From: Comamonadaceae bacterium
Lineage (GTDB): Bacteria > Pseudomonadota > Gammaproteobacteria > Burkholderiales > Burkholderiaceae_C
Direction of reading: 5' to 3'
Assembly (NCBI GenBank): GCA_947451445.1
Contig: CANFZJ010000186.1
Coordinates: 1 to 6,431 of the forward strand
DNA: 6,431 nt
The notes under the pieces were generated by a model that saw nothing but the letters and a program-made list of their open reading frames with translations, was not told the origin of the DNA and made no database searches. Below are positions 5,691 through 6,431 of this stretch, piece after piece (the first letter of the stretch is position 1; each line of letters starts with the position of its first letter). The translations under genes were made by a program, and so were the position numbers.

Positions 5691-6431
5691 ATGACCAAAC
5701 GTCCCCGCATATTGACGGCTTTAGCCATGGCCCTGGTGTTGTCGGGTTGCGCCAATATGCAAAGCCACGACCAAAAAACGGCGGACATGCAGGCGGCATC
5801 GCGCAGCGGCGGTTTGCCCGCAGCCATCGCCCAGCTGGAGTCCACCGCCACCACCGAAGAGCAAAAAACGGCCCTGCTCTACAACATGGAGCGCGGTGAG
5901 CTGCTGCGCATGAACCGCCAGTACCCCGACAGCACCACGGCCTTTTTGCTGGCCGACACCCAGGTGAAAACCTGGGAAGAGGCGGCCAAGACCAACCCGC
6001 AAAAGCTGCTGGGCACGGTAGGCGCAGCGCTGATCAGTGAACGCCTCAAGACATACGAGGGCCAGGACTATGAAAAAGTCTGGCTGACCACCCGCTTGGC
6101 GCTGAACCGCGTGGCTGCAGGCGACTTTGAAAACGCCCGGGTGGACATCAAGCGCACCCACGAGCGCGAGGCCATCATTGCCGAGTTCCGCGCCAAGGAA
6201 ACCGTGGCCGCCGAGGAAGAGGCCAAGTCCAAAGGCGCCAGCAGCCAGGGCAAAGAGCTCAACGGCTACCCCGTCGAAACCCTGAACGACCCCGAAGTGC
6301 TGGCCCTGAAAAACGGCTACCAAAACGCCCTGAGCCACTACATGGCGGGCTTTTTGTACGAGGCCATGAACGAGTCCGGCCTGGCCGCGCCGGGCTACCG
6401 CAAGGCGATTGAGCTCAAGCCCAACACCGCC
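5691..6431 (+). CDS. COG3014-like lipoprotein with TPR-type helices, N-terminal part
   Basis: The frame is open from ATG 5691 to the window end, giving 247 residues without a stop, so the C-terminus is missing. Residues 1-20 are a lipoprotein signal peptide: basic MTKRPR, a hydrophobic core, and lipobox LSGC with Cys20. Ala at the next position, not Asp, predicts sorting to the outer membrane. The mature part is helical with TPR-like stretches at about 61-100, 122-160 and 212-247 (the last ending YRKAIELKPNTA). A Glu/Lys/Ala-rich segment (156-190) may form a coiled coil. The pattern matches my memory of the uncharacterised COG3014 lipoproteins, usually about 450 residues, so roughly half is present. 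The function is not known. A ribosome binding site AAGGAA (5680-5685) supports this start. The 112-base gap upstream suggests a separate transcription unit from parB and the methyltransferase gene. Confidence 0.85.
   Translation, partial: MTKRPRILTALAMALVLSGCANMQSHDQKTADMQAASRSGGLPAAIAQLESTATTEEQKTALLYNMERGELLRMNRQYPDSTTAFLLADTQVKTWEEAAKTNPQKLLGTVGAALISERLKTYEGQDYEKVWLTTRLALNRVAAGDFENARVDIKRTHEREAIIAEFRAKETVAAEEEAKSKGASSQGKELNGYPVETLNDPEVLALKNGYQNALSHYMAGFLYEAMNESGLAAPGYRKAIELKPNTA

Overview
The window is high-G+C bacterial chromosome, most likely from the Burkholderiales and probably Comamonadaceae (Rhodoferax/Polaromonas-like). The family level is inference. It rests on the gene order mnmG-rsmG-lysE-type exporter-parA-hydrolase-parB, on the style of the MnmG, RsmG and ParAB proteins, and on two stretches that resemble short dispersed repeats I remember from that family. 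All genes I can support are on the + strand.

Layout. (1) 1-1141: C-terminal 379 codons of mnmG (tRNA wobble-uridine modification), cut by the window start. (2) 1138-1779: rsmG (16S rRNA G527 N7-methyltransferase), overlapping mnmG by 4 bases. (3) 1809-2423: a LysE/RhtB-family exporter with a strong ribosome binding site inside a small palindrome. (4) 2440-3210: parA, the chromosome-partition ATPase. (5) 3267-3896: an RBBP9/YdeN-type alpha/beta hydrolase between parA and parB, with repeat-like DNA on both sides; the downstream repeat supplies its last ~35 codons. (6) 3944-4855: parB, the CTP-dependent centromere-binding clamp. (7) 4856-5578: a membrane-anchored class I methyltransferase-like protein whose ATG directly abuts the parB stop codon. 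(8) 5579-5690: a noncoding leader. (9) 5691-6431: N-terminal 247 codons of a COG3014-like outer-membrane lipoprotein, cut by the window end.

The genes connect through chromosome segregation. Three parS centromere sites lie inside coding sequence, two in mnmG (595-610, 796-811) and one in rsmG (1706-1721), about 2.2-3.3 kb upstream of parB. ParB loads on such sites and ParA moves the complex, so the window carries both the partition proteins and part of the centromere, and it probably lies near the replication origin. The two RNA-modification genes are operon neighbours that host the centromere.

No wholly new system is evident. The least explained items are the in-gene parS cluster and its effect on protein sequence, the hydrolase inserted between parA and parB with a repeat-encoded tail, the methyltransferase coupled to parB, the candidate RNA structures over two ribosome binding sites, and the uncharacterised lipoprotein. 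No rRNA, tRNA, CRISPR array or insertion sequence was seen, and there is no gene-free stretch over 300 bases.
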